A DNA stretch of 64,000 nucleotides from Thuidium tamariscinum (Eukaryota > Streptophyta > Bryopsida > Hypnales > Thuidiaceae). Under the pieces are notes generated by a model. The model searched no databases. It worked only from the letters and a program-made list of their open reading frames with translations, and was not told where the DNA came from. The stretch covers positions 21,807,489 to 21,871,488 of the forward strand of contig OX344756.2 of the NCBI GenBank assembly GCA_947034885.2. Direction: 5' to 3'. The position numbers and the translations under genes were made by a program. How positions within the stretch are numbered: the stretch's first letter is position 1; the number at the start of each line of letters is the position of its first letter. Positions 45,613-57,219 of the stretch are shown here, one piece after another.

Positions 45613-47467
45613 TTAATCCCTAAAGGACCAAACAACATTTTTGAGCAATATAGCTATTTTTGGCAGCCCACATGCTACAATGGAACCTATATTTCCTTCT
45701 TTAAAATTCTCTCACAACATATGCCTAAAGAATAGCTTTGAGGTCCAACAATTTTTATAACTTTTGACTACATAGTAAAAAAAGTTATTGTATGATGAAT
45801 ACTTTTCATTGCTTTGTAGAGCAACTCAAGCATCTAAATTAACTTCTTTAAAAAATAATTTTTTAAGAAATAAAAATTTGAAATTGGTTTCTAGATTTGT
45901 ATGTACCGGGAAAGCTTTAAATCATTCCATTTTGATAATTGAAAAAAAAGTTATAGGAGTATTAGTTTGCAATAGTTTGTGGATAGTTATAGAATCTCTA
46001 CTCAAAGATAAACTTTGAAGTCCTTTATCCTCTTAAATTCTTTGACTATGTTTATTCCCCAAATAGTCAAAAATTGCTATTTCTATTTTTCAATGCCAAT
46101 TTTTCTTATACATTTTTTGAGATTTGTAACCGTAGAATCTTGTAGTAAATTGGTTTGAAAAAATGTGTGCGAAAAAATTCTCAATTTTTTACCGGGTAGA
46201 TTGCAAAATATTAGCATTTGAATGCTCAAAAATCATATTTTTCACCCTGAAGAAAACACGATAGCTACACTTTAGATCCTGACAATCATATGAAAAATGG
46301 TCCAAAATGATTGTGCCTCTTTGGATTCATTGTTGAGGCTAAGTAAGGTACTTGCCTAAAAAAAATTAAAATTGTTTCAAATTGTACAACATATAGGAAA
46401 AAAATAGTAAATAAGAAGAAGTAGCAAACGATTCAAAATACCAAATTGTTAAGAATTTAATTGTGGAATTGAAAAATGCCAATTCTAATGGTTGGAGTGT
46501 AATAAACAATCTATGTCCTATAGATTTATTTATTTTCAAAAAATATTGAAAATTGAGTAAAATAAAGGACTTCAAAGTTTATTTTAGTGTAGAGAATCCA
46601 AGACTACCTACAAATAGAAAAAACTCATAACTTTTGACTCATTGATTAAAATGGAATGATTCAAAGCGTTCCATACATACATAGATGGAGAAAATTAATT
46701 TCAAATTTATATTCTTGGAAAAAGTGATTTTTTTCAATTTGCCCAAACTACCCAGTTACAAAAAAAATTAACATATTAGGCCATATATTTTTACTCGTAT
46801 TTCCAAATGTCTTTATATATATATAATATTCCTCATTCACACCTTCTAATAACATTTGGGCCTGAAATATGGAAATCTCCACTTCCATTTACTTGCCTAA
46901 AATTGCTACATTGCCAAATTTGGTAGACTAGTTGTTTAGGGGTTATTTAGCTCAATTTTCAATATTTTTTGAAAAAATACATTAGATTTAGGTTGTTTAT
47001 TATAATATTTCAACCATTGGAATTGGAATTTTTCAATTCCATAAATAAATTCTAACAATTTAGTATTTTAAATCATGTTCTACTTTTTTTCTACTTATTA
47101 TTTTTTGCCTATATGTCTTGTACAGTTCCAAATGAAATGAAATTCTTTGAGCTCATAGACAACTTGCCTCGAAGAATGAATCCAAAGAATTACCATCATT
47201 TTAGACATATTTCCATATAAATGTGACCTTTTGAAGTGCAACTATCCATTTTTTTGCTAGGCCAAAAAATGATTTTTGTCTTTTCTAACATTAATGTCTT
47301 GCAATCTTCAAGGTGGAAAATTTCTTAAATATTTCTACAACATATAAAACTACATAGTCACATGTGTCCAAAAATGTTGTTTTTTCCTAGAATTTTGTAC
47401 TTATACTAGAGATGGTAGTTTAGGGACATTTTTGGTGAAAGTATAGTCGAAAAATTTTAGGTGTTAA
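45613..47467 (+). mobile_element. TTAA-flanked element, type A copy A4, split by A5
   Basis: The left part 45613-46032 starts TTAATCCCTAAAGGACCAAA and runs to GAAGTCCTTTATCC. The right part 46947-47467 resumes at GCTCAATTTTCAATATTTTT and ends TTTTAGGTGTTAA. Together they make one 0.94-kb type A element interrupted by an inverted copy of the same family. Confidence 0.8.
46033..46946 (-). mobile_element. Type A copy A5 nested inside A4
   Basis: On the plus strand it starts TTAAATTCTTTGACTATGTT (the type A right end) and ends AGTTGTTTAGGGGTTAT. The final TTAA has decayed to TTAT. It is 914 bp, in opposite orientation to its host element. Confidence 0.75.
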
Positions 47468-47477
47468 GAGCTAAAAA

Positions 47478-48315
47478 CTAACCCTAAAGTGCCTTGATGT
47501 CCAATTTTTTAACAATGAGTAGATTGTAAACCAACAACACTAGTATGTGAGTATAGAAGTGCGAGCCTATGAGCCATGAGCCTAAATATAAGTGAGTATC
47601 TTACACTCATTGAAGGTGTTTATAACATAAACACCTATAATATAGGTGTTTAGAATATAGATACACTATAACCATTGAATTGTCTATAATATAGACACCT
47701 ATACTATAGGTGTATAGAATGTTAGGCTCATAGGCTCACACTTTCTATGCTCACATACTAGCACCCGTGGATTATAAACTCTTTTTTTCCATTATAGCTT
47801 GAATGAAAGTCATCCTAATTTGTAGAGATACATTATCAAGTTGTTGTCCTATCTAATGGTTGGATTTCATTGGTGTTTCATAAGTGCATGTTTTTTTAAA
47901 ATTTCAAATGTGGAAGCATATTAAGTGGTTGACAAAATCAAATTTTCATTCATTCTAATTCAAAAAGGAATTTGCAAAAAAGAAATCATAGATTTAGAAA
48001 ATACAATTTTTTTTTAAATCCACCAAATCAAGGGAACCTTGTTTCAAATCCATTCCAACTGAATTTGATAAAACAGAATGACAATATTTTTCTTGTAATT
48101 GAATTTCAATTGAATTTTGAAATTTCCCTTTCAAGATTTATAGAAAAACATTGGTGACAACATTCATAAATCTAAATGTACAAATGGAACCTAAAAGTCA
48201 AAGTCTAAAATTTTAATGTGTATCTCAATTCAAATATATTCTTCCAAATAATACTATTTGATGATTTTTCCCAAATTATCAATTTAGAAGAAGACTTTCA
48301 ACACTTAGGTGTTAA
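47478..48315 (+). mobile_element. TTAA-ended repeat (family X), copy 2, with nested MITE
   Basis: The left end is CTAACCCTAAAGTGCC and the right end CACTTAGGTGTTAA. The body parallels 15002-15560 except for the 238-bp MITE at 47532-47769. Its left end lies 11 bp from the right end of A4. Confidence 0.6.
47532..47769. mobile_element. Mutator-like MITE (CACGGGTGCTA family), copy 2
   Basis: The left end CACTAGTATGTGAGTATAGA and right end read inward GCTAGTATGTGAGCATAGAA are inverted for about 37 bp. GATTGTAAAC before (47522-47531) and GATTATAAAC after (47770-47779) are a 10-bp near-identical direct repeat. The paralogous repeat at 15002-15560 has no insert here. It shares ends and internal TATAATATAGACAC words with 35971-36250. 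Confidence 0.8.
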
Positions 48316-50943
48316 TTTAAGGAGGCTAACTTCCTAAAATAATTTTCAATAATTTTTCCTTGAAAAAAAAATGAAATTAGCTTCTAATTTGAGACACTTA
48401 AAATTTTTTAGAGCTTTGTGGAATTAATTAGTTTTGAATTGTTGAAGTTGGAATGCAGTAGTCACTAAATGCAACCACCTTTTCAAATGTACACAACATG
48501 TACATTGTTGGTGCAATGAAAAAGCAAAATGTACCTTTGCAATAGGAGAGACTTTCAAAGCCAAAATGCTTTATCGACCTCCTACTTTAGTATAGGTCAT
48601 TGATAATATATCTTTGATAGTATTAAAAAATAAATCAAGATTACATGTTTTCTAATGCAAAAACCATGCAAGACTCATGTTTACTTCCTTAATGTCATTA
48701 GTTATTAGGGTATAAATGATATAAATAAAATTACTTACATTAGCACACATTTTTGCATACTTTTTGTATACTCTAGGTGGTGGAGAAGGTGGGTAAAAAG
48801 ATATTTCTAGGAACAAATGATCAAATTTGTAGAATGATTTTTTCTTAAATGTATGATTTAAATAAATTCTATTTCTAGGCATCTACAAGATCACATTTTT
48901 CAACTTTAATTATTACTCGATTATTACTTAATTGTCAACCGAAACCATTGGATATTTTGACCTTAAAGTATAATGATTTTACTAAATTATAGAATGACAA
49001 AATAGGAGTTTCTATATCAATTTTTTCCCTTTGGATCATACTATGACTTTGGATTAGTTTCAAAAAGATTTAGAGAATGAGTCAAAATCATCAAATTTTT
49101 GTTCATTTTGCAAAATTGGTTCTAGTCTTGTAAAGAAGCTTGCATACAATTTTGGATTTCTTAAGGAGAAAAAAAATCGTTTTGGTTTGTTTAAATTATA
49201 GTGAATTTATCCATGAGTGACTTTCAATTTCATTATATGTTTTGGAAATCTTGCATTATAGACTATCGCTAGACTACTATTTTCTCAAATAAACTTCAAA
49301 TTAGTAATTCCTAAAGATTGACCTTGTAGGGCAACAATAAGGTTTGAAAATATTACTTAAGGTCTCACACTTGCACCTACAAGTAGAAACATGATATGTA
49401 TGAACAAAGGAAATGACCTACAAGAGAATATTACCACATAGTCAATAAAAATAGCTAGTTGTACATATGTTTTGTTTTGTCATATTCCTAGTTTATTGAG
49501 ATTATGTTTTCATTTAGTGATTGTTGGATATATTGTTTTTGGAAAATCTCAATATATGACTTAACTATAGTATTGTATTGTTGGATTCTTTATATAAACC
49601 AAAAAAATTTAGATCAATACTTCAAATGCAAAATGGCATTTATTCTTAAACATATTAAGTCCATGTTGATCTTCTATAGAAGATAATTTTGACCCTAGAT
49701 GAACACTGAGGACAAAAAAGTGTTCAATGAATCAAACTTAAAAAGAGACTCTAAAAACTAAAAATCCAATTATTTATTATGAAATTTGATCATTTATGGT
49801 TGATTGCCCTAATAGTAGGGTTGTATTTTTTCAAGATTAGTTGTGTAATGATGCTTAGGACTAAAAGTGTCCTATAAATGACTCTAGAGACAAGTATTGC
49901 CCCTTATTTATTGAAGTTATTTGGCTAACTACCTTGGTGATAGGGTCACATCCTTCTAAGGGTAACTATATAACAGCTTGCAAGTTTGAAAGTGTTTGAT
50001 GGATGACAAACAAAAAGTTCTTTTATATAAGACAAAAGTGCAAATGTTCATCATTGGAATTTGTTATGCAAAGGGAAGATTTTGCCTAATAGTTTGACCA
50101 CTAGTAAGTGCTCCTTTCTTAATGAGTAAATGATTAATAGGATATCTAAAAGAATGATTTCCACATCAAACCCAATCCAACATTATAGGATTATGTTATA
50201 TCCTCCATTATTCTAAAGCATTAGTTTTGAAGAGGCATAATTATTGATTGCATACCTAGCCATAGTCTAATAGCTTAAGGTGTATGACCTATCTCCAACA
50301 ATGTTAAGTGTATTAGTACCAATCCTTTTTTTTGGGGCAATTTGGTGCCAGATTGCACCATTCCAAAATAAATGTCTACTTTTTACCAAATAAAAGTAAT
50401 CTTTTTTTGCTATAATTTCTTCATTTCTATTCAAAATATAGATGAAATTGCCAATTTTGGATGAAAAAGTGTATGGATATGACTGAAAAGTATTTTTTGG
50501 TCAAAAAGATGGATGGATGGAGATATACAATGCTTCACCAAATTTTAAGTGGTTGCCATCTTGGCACCTTCTCAAAAACTAAAAAAAAAGGTTGATTAGC
50601 ACATATCCGATTGAACAATAGTGGCAGGGACAATTTTCTATAGTTAGAAAATTTAAATAATGAAAATTGCACTATTTTTTTGTTAATTTTCCATCAAGTT
50701 TGGAATGAGTAGAAATTAAGTAAGTATAGATTACACTCTAACTTGTTCTTGATCTACATGCACACCTATTTTTGAGAAGCACAAAACTAAAGATTGGTCT
50801 TAGGAACTTCATTAGGTGTCAATGCATTATTTGTCATACAATAATGAAGGTTGTAGTTGACATCTATTCTCCTCATTCATGAAAATAGGCCTCCTTATTT
50901 TGGACATATAGGCCCTAGTTGAAAATTGGTCATATTCCTATAC
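48316..50943. other. AT-rich intergenic DNA, no gene seen
   Basis: A degraded piece of the GGTAGGAGG family is visible near 48470-48590 (GTACACAACATGTACATTG, GACCTCCTACTTTAG). Old repeat words like those at 31000-31140 lie at 49980-50170. No protein or RNA gene is supported. Confidence 0.45.
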
Positions 50944-51166
50944 CTTAAAGGATGGAGTGGTGAATTCAGGAAATCATCTATTTTGATATTGTAAGAATCA
51001 TCAGTTAAAGAAAATCAAAAGCACTCATTGAAAGTCAAACTTCTACAAAAGATCTCCTTTTTCAATACAAAATTTCAAAAATGAATAGTTGGACTTCTGT
51101 CCTACACATGAAGATACTCTATCATCCATTGGCTAGCAAATGTCCATGTCGACATTTATGGATTAA
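50944..51166 (+). mobile_element. Short TTAA-ended repeat (family Y), copy 2
   Basis: TTAAAGGATGGAGTGG at the left, GAAATCATCTATTTTGATAT inside, and CATTTATGGATTAA at the right. It ends at the same TTAA where the next unit starts with TTAACCCTTTAAGG. Confidence 0.5.
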
Positions 51167-52751
51167 CCCTTTAAGGACTAGTCAACCAGTTTTGGGTTAA
51201 TTTTTGGACTTTTTGTTTGTTATTGTTTATAGAACATCTCATTTCAAAAAATCTAGAGAACAATGCAATTAGAGTGTCTTTGTACACTCCTAGCAAAGCC
51301 AATTTTAAGGAAAAGCATAGAAAAATGCATTAGCTGTGCTTGTCCAAACTTGAATTGCTTAGCCCTTTACATGTGAAATATTGCAAAAAAAATTAAAAAT
51401 ATATTAAAAATAAAATTATATACATATAGAGAGAGAGAGAATCTAAAAGATGACTACCTATATGTGTGAAAGATCTAGTTGGAAGGTCTAGGATCAATTT
51501 TTGAAGCATTTAGTGAAATTTATGTCGAATTGTGGCAAACCATATTTAGCACTAGTGTCAGAGGCTATTTACAACACATCAATTTTTAAATATTAATTAT
51601 AAGAACATGAATTGTTGGATCACTTTCATTTTTTGTTTGGTTCAAAGATTTTTCCTATAGAACCAATTCATACAATTTGATTTAAAATTACATCTACAGA
51701 GTGGTCACAAAATGGGACTTTTCAAGAATTGTATATAGAAATTGTGCCCGCCCCCAAATCAACCATGGTCACCTTAACCCCAAAGTGACAAAGAGGATAG
51801 AAAGTATCCTCACACAATTTCAAGTCTAGTTCAAAGTGTTGTAATGTTTGCATCCAAGGTCCAAATTGAATAAAACTTGTTGGTAAAATTGTGTTTTCTC
51901 CTGTAGTTTATTTGGTAAAATTTCCAAATCAATTTAAGATATATTGATCTTTTGGAAGTCAATCGAAGTTCACAACTTCAATTTGAGTTCACGGAACTAC
52001 ATTTTAGGGCTGCAACTTTGGGGCCTTGTATCTCCTTTGTCTACTATTCATTTTCAATAAAATTTGTTGGATTTTGTTCCCATGAAGCATAGTTATTGTG
52101 GTAAAGTTTTCACATCAATCCAAGTTGTTTTGAATGTTTGAAAGCAATTCGAAGTTCAAAATCTTGCCATTATTGGAGTACATTGAACTTTGGTGGCTTG
52201 TCTTTTTCTTCATATAGAGTCCATTTTTAATAATTCTTTTTGGAAAAGTTGCACATACTAGTCTAGTTTGTGTGGCTAAAATTTTATGTTAATTCAAGAA
52301 TTACTGAGTGATTGAGAAGCATTCTAGTAGAAGGAGGTTCAGTTATAGATGTGTTTTTTGCAATTTTTCTTGCTGATTTTTGACATTTCAAAGTCATTTC
52401 GTAGACACAATGAGTTAATTAAATGAAATTTTTGTTCACCAATGTATTTGTATACTAGTTTTGAATCATTTTGTAGTGTAAATTTTTTTCATTTGAGTAG
52501 GTTTAGAAATCAAATTTCACCTCCAAATGAGTTTTTGGGAAAATTTCAGCATCCATTTTCAACACTAAAACATTATGATCTTGCAATCTATGAGACCAAA
52601 TTACTTCAAATTTTGTATATGTCATCTACAACATGTACACTACAAGATTGTATGGTTGAGATTTTTAAAACTTGAAGACATTGAGATCCATAAAGCTTCA
52701 AAAGCAATGATGTTTTTGAACCCCTAAAATTGAATGTCTCTTTGGGGTTAA
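51163..52751 (+). mobile_element. TTAA-ended repeat (family Z), copy without type A insertion
   Basis: It starts TTAACCCTTTAAGGACTAG and ends TCTCTTTGGGGTTAA. From 52030 onward it is paralogous to 16780-18434, and it preserves the unoccupied A1 site at 52461-52464. A GAGAGAGAGAGA run is at about 51429. No coding capacity was seen. Confidence 0.55.
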
Positions 52752-52812
52752 AGGCTTAACTGAGAGTGCGAAAAACTTATGAGTTGTTTCATCTCAGTAC
52801 TTCAGCAGTCTT

Positions 52813-53095
52813 TTGCTTTTCTTTCTTTTAAATTTCAAAGATGTAGCTTCTTTGGCAGCTAAAATCACATCAATCCTCATCACACAGCCAGAACACAGCT
52901 GCATATTCTTTGAAGTCTATTGTTTTGCTAAGCCAAGGGCCTCCATCACAGCTAATATCCTGATAATTTGTGGCATGGACAGAGCTCCCAGGCATAATCA
53001 CATCAGACAGCTGGGAATAGCATGCAAGGTGACATCCAAAACCGCCACAAATTGGGAGTTTGGCATTGTGCCTAGTTACAATTATTAGGCTTGTC
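52813..53095. other. Non-AT-biased segment of unknown nature
   Basis: Balanced composition and overlapping frames of about 90-105 codons on both strands (for example CACACAGCCAGAACACAGCT). No family is recognisable and no splice structure is evident. It may be an eroded gene fragment or transposon interior. Confidence 0.25.
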
Positions 53096-53417
53096 AAATT
53101 TCCATATTGTCTTACAGTGGAAACACCCAAAACTGTCCAAATAAGGAATTCAGCATAGTTGGAGGCAACGTTTTCTAAAAATGACATTTTTTTAGTATTA
53201 GCGAGTGAAAATCATGAATATAAAAAAAAAATTAGATTTTTCGGATACAATATGTAATTTCTATAAATTTTCAAAGTATTGGCTCCTTAGACCTGTGGAA
53301 CTATCCCATAGGTGCCCCCCAAACTGAACCCTGCGAAAATCAACACTCAACCAACCAAATTCCCTATCTGTGGTTCAGTTGTGTCAGCAAATTACCATCA
53401 TACATGAGGTGAACACA

Positions 53418-54350
53418 TTAACCCCTAAAGTTCTTTGACTATGTTTCTACTAAAAACTCTTCAAAACTGTCATTTTTAGTGCAAGTACCAAGTTTTAGAA
53501 AAAAAATATTTTTGGACAATTGTAACCGTAGGATCTTGTAGTAAAGTAGATAGAAATGATGTGGAAAAAATTTCAGAAGAATCCACCGTGTGGATTGCAA
53601 GATATTAGCGTTTGAATTTGAAAAATTCATTTTTTTAACCCTGCTGAAAATTGGGCAGCTGCGGTTCAGAAGGTCTGATTTGTATGAAAAAATGGTCAAA
53701 ATGGTTGTGCTTATTTGGATTCTTTAGTAAGAACAAGTTGGCTACGTGCTCAAAAAATTTCAAATCATTTGGAATTGTACAACATATAGAAAAAAAATAG
53801 TAAGTAGAAAGAAGTAGTGAATCATGTAATATACTAAATTGTTAACAATTTAATTATAGAATTAAAAAATGACAATCCCAACGGTTGTGACATTATAATA
53901 AAATATCTACATCTAATGTTTTTATCGTTTTTCAAAAATATTGAAAATTGAGTTAGATAAACGATTTCAAAGTTTATTTCAAAGTAAAGAATCCATAACT
54001 GCCCACAAACTAAAAAACTTCATAACTTTCATCTCATTGATCAAATTAGAATGATTTAAAGCTTTCCATGTATATATAAGTTTGACAAACCAATTTCAAA
54101 TTTCAATTTTTCAAAAAAGTGATTTTTTCAGATCTGCCCGAACTGCCCGAGTTGAGAAAAAAGCAACATATTATGCAATAGCTTTTTGACAATGTAGTCA
54201 AAAGTTATGAAAATTGTTGGGCCTTAAAGATATTCCTAGATCCCATGTTGTGTAAAAATTTCAAAGAAAAATATTAAAAACTCCATTCACAGGTACCTGC
54301 CCAAAAAAGTTATGTTGCCAAAAACAAAGGGTTGGTCCTTTAGGGGTTAA
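53418..54350 (-). mobile_element. TTAA-flanked piggyBac-like element, type A copy A6
   Basis: The ends on the plus strand are TTAACCCCTAAAGTTCTTTG and GGTCCTTTAGGGGTTAA. It is 933 bp with internal order inverted relative to A1. Its host sequence survives uninterrupted at 42771-42791 as CAAACACATTAAGGAAAGTC, versus GAACACATTAA-element-TTAAGGGAAGTC here. Confidence 0.9.
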
Positions 54351-54508
54351 GGGAAGTCTACTGACGCATTTGGGTGAATCTATAGTCCACTGCAAGGAAC
54401 AAGTGGAAGAATGGGTGTTTTGCCCTTATTGACAAAATACCCATTCTTGAATGTGCCCCTTGCAATGGAGTGTAGACTCACCCACTTGTGTTAGTAGAGT
54501 TCCCTTAA
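54351..54508. repeat. 160-bp hairpin at the centre of the foldback
   Basis: GGGAAGTCTACTGACGCATT..GGGTGAATCTATAGTCCA and its inverse (GTGTAGACTCACCCAC..GTTAGTAGAGTTCCC) surround a turn at about 54430, where GAATGGGTGTTTTG faces CAAAATACCCATTC. Confidence 0.75.
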
Positions 54509-54974
54509 TGTGTTCACGACATGCTTGATTCTAATTGGCTGACGCATTTTAAGAACACATATAAATATTTGATTGGCTCATGCTAATTTTAGTAGGGTTT
54601 CGTTTTGGGTGCACCTATTGCACAATTTCAATGGTCTAGGGAACCAACACTTTAAAAAAATCACATAAATTACATCTAGCATCGAGTTTTAAAAATAATA
54701 ATATTCATGATTTTTACTTGCTAATACTAGAAAAATATCATTTTGAGAAAAAAATGCCTCCAACTATGTTGAATTCCTTATTTGGACGATTTTGGGTGCT
54801 TCCACTGCATGAAAGGTCAAAATTTGGATTTAAAAGCATTTCTTTCACATAGGTATATAATTGATTTTAGAGATAAGAAGAGGTGGCAGGTCTAAGTCAG
54901 GGGCAATTTTTGGGGTGCCTATTGTAAGGACTTGTATAATTTAGAAGTCCCTTCACCTTCAAAGACGCTTTGGT

Positions 54975-55922
54975 TTAACTAATTAATTTTGTTGATTATA
55001 TTTTCAATGAAAGAGCTCTAAAACTGTCATTTCTAATACAAGTACCAAATTTTAGAGAAAGAAACATTTTTGGACACATATAATCGTAGGATCTTGTAAT
55101 ATGCTAGTTCGAGAAGATGAGGAAAATGTCAAAAAATTTCATTGTGTGGATTGTAAAGTATTATTAGCATTTGAATTGACAAAAATCCTTTGTTTTTTAT
55201 CCTACACAAAAATAAGGATGTTGTGCATCACATGGTCACATTTGTATGAAAAAATGTCCAAAATTATAGTGGTGTTTCTTTAAAAATGCATTCTTTAAGG
55301 CAAGTTGGGTACATGCTTCAAAACTCTCAATCATTTGGAATTCCACAATATATAATAGGAAAAAAATTGTAAGTAGAAAAAGTGGAAAATGATTCAAAAT
55401 ACTAAATCATAAAGAATTTAGTTATTGAAAAGAAAAATGCAAATTCCAATGGTTCCAATGTTTTAATAAAAAATCTAATCCTACAATTGTATTAGTTCAA
55501 AAAATATTGAAAATTGAGCAAAGTAATGGATTGTAAAGCTTATTTTAAGTTAAAAAATCAATAACTCCCTACAAACAAAAACTCATCATAACTTTCATCT
55601 CATTAGTAAAAATCAAATGATTCAAATCTTTCCAACTACATATAAATCTAAAAAACCCAATTCCAAATTTTAGTTCATGAAAAAAAGTGATTTTTTTCAA
55701 ATTTGCCCAAATTGCCCAACCAAGAAAAACTACTACATATCATGCAATAACTATTTTAACCATTTCGTCAAAAGTGATGAAAATTGTTGGGCCTTAAAGG
55801 AAAAAACTTGTCCCCATGTTGTGAGAAAATTTCAAAGGAAAAAAATCTGAAAACTCCACTTCTAGAGTGTTGCTTAAAATCTCTATGTTGCCAAGAAATG
55901 CAACTTGATCCTTAGGGGTTAA
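54975..55922 (-). mobile_element. TTAA-flanked piggyBac-like element, type A copy A7
   Basis: Plus-strand ends are TTAACTAATTAATTTTGTTG (a decayed right end) and GATCCTTAGGGGTTAA. It is 948 bp with the usual words, inverted: CTAAAACTGTCATTTCTAAT near the start and CTCTATGTTGCCAAGAAATG near the end. It is the most diverged complete copy. Confidence 0.75.
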
Positions 55923-55965
55923 AATAGTCTGCTCTTAAAAGAACCTTTTAAGAGCAGATTGCATT
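55923..55965. repeat. Short perfect palindrome adjoining A7
   Basis: TCTGCTCTTAAAAG, then AACC, then CTTTTAAGAGCAGA-like inverse. The ends resemble the CTCTAAAAG termini of family J, so it may be two fused ends. Confidence 0.55.
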
Positions 55966-56625
55966 TAGGGGAATCTTTAATTCTTGAAACAATTCCTTGA
56001 AATAGTTTTCAAGAAATTTTTGTAGGAAGAAAAATGGAAGTGAATCTAAGCCAAATCATTCTATATTTTTTGGCCCTTTGTAGAATTAGTTATTACAAAT
56101 TCTTCTCAATTATCTCATATTTGTATAAAATCATTTGTACATTGAAAAAAAATGCCAATTGCAATGAAATATTTGCAAAAGACTCTATCAAATTTGCTTA
56201 GCTTCATTGCATTGGTTGAACTTAAATTCAAAATATATCATATTGATGGTCAAAACTTGAGATGAATGATAAAATTTTGAAGTTGCCAATACAAGCTACT
56301 AGTAATAATCTTTCAATCATCATCATGAAGTCTACTTTGAATATGGATAGAGCCACTTGATTTTTTCCCATATGCCTATAAGGTAAATAAGTTAAATTGT
56401 GCATCTTTTCATACTAATAGGTATTAAGTGAAGCATTGAAAAGGAGAATCATTGCAAAATGAACTTTTTTAGGGATTAGCTTATTGTAATTATGCCTAAG
56501 ACTATATATTATTGTAAAGAAATGGAACATCCAAATGATGTCCTTGAAATGTAGTTTCTAAAGTTTTTTTGAATGGAAGTAGCATATGCCATGAAAATTA
56601 ACAAGTGCAAACAAATTAAACAAAT

Positions 56626-57060
56626 GAATTTTAGAATCCCCTTCTTGATTTGACTTGCCTTTTCTGGAATTTAATAGCATTGAAGGTCACTTTTGGTTTG
56701 GTTTGATTTGGTGTCATTTTACTTTGGTTCTTTGTGAACAAAGGATGATTGTAGGAGGGAAATATTATCTCATGGACAATCTTAGAAATAGACAATGGAT
56801 AGAATTGCATTGGTAATTTGGACAAGACCATGGGTAAGTATAAAAGAACAAATGGATTTTAGGATTGTTTTCTTGATTTGACTTGCCTTCTTTGAACACA
56901 TGTAGTGACATTGAAGGTTCGATTTGGTTTGCTTTGGTTTGTTGTCGTTTTCCAGTGGTCCTTTGTAAATGAGGGACAATTATATGTGGATAATATTATC
57001 TTGGGAAGAATCTTAGCAATGGACAATGGATGGAATTGCATCAATTACTTTGACAAGGCC
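56626..57060 (+). repeat. About 220-bp tandem duplication
   Basis: Unit 1 (56626-56850) and unit 2 (56851-57060) share, in order, TTCTTGATTTGACTTGCCTT, CATTGAAGGT, TTTGGTTTG, GGACAAT/GGATGAT and GACAATGGATGGAATTGCAT / GACAATGGATAGAATTGCAT. Frames of 60-104 codons cross it on both strands but follow the repeat and look fortuitous. Confidence 0.75.
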
Positions 57061-57219
57061 ATAGAAGTCACCTTTAATATTTATGAAAAGAAGGATAGAT
57101 TGTGTAGTAATCCAACACAAAAAGTGCACTATTCAATTGTTAAATTGTATCCCCAAATTAATGAACATTGTCTAAAGGTAGATGAAATAGACATCAAATT
57201 AAATTTAGACTTCATATGA

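Larger units (their letters stand above)
53115..54807. mobile_element. Long foldback made of two inverted family D arms, loop filled by A6 and a hairpin
   Basis: The left arm 53115-53421 (CAGTGGAAACACCCAAAACT through GGTGAACACATTAA) is repeated in inverse at 54505-54807 (TTAATGTGTTCACGACATGC through GGGTGCTTCCACTG). Between them lie the type A element 53418-54350 and a 160-bp hairpin. Without A6 the structure would be a continuous palindrome of about 760 bp. Confidence 0.75.

Noticed and set aside
52813-53187. Overlapping frames of 91 and 105 codons
   Set aside because: They are antisense to each other, and part lies in a family D element. No recognisable protein.
56905-57219. 104-codon plus-strand frame
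   Set aside because: It lies over one unit of the tandem duplication, and the same region is open on the other strand. It is probably fortuitous.
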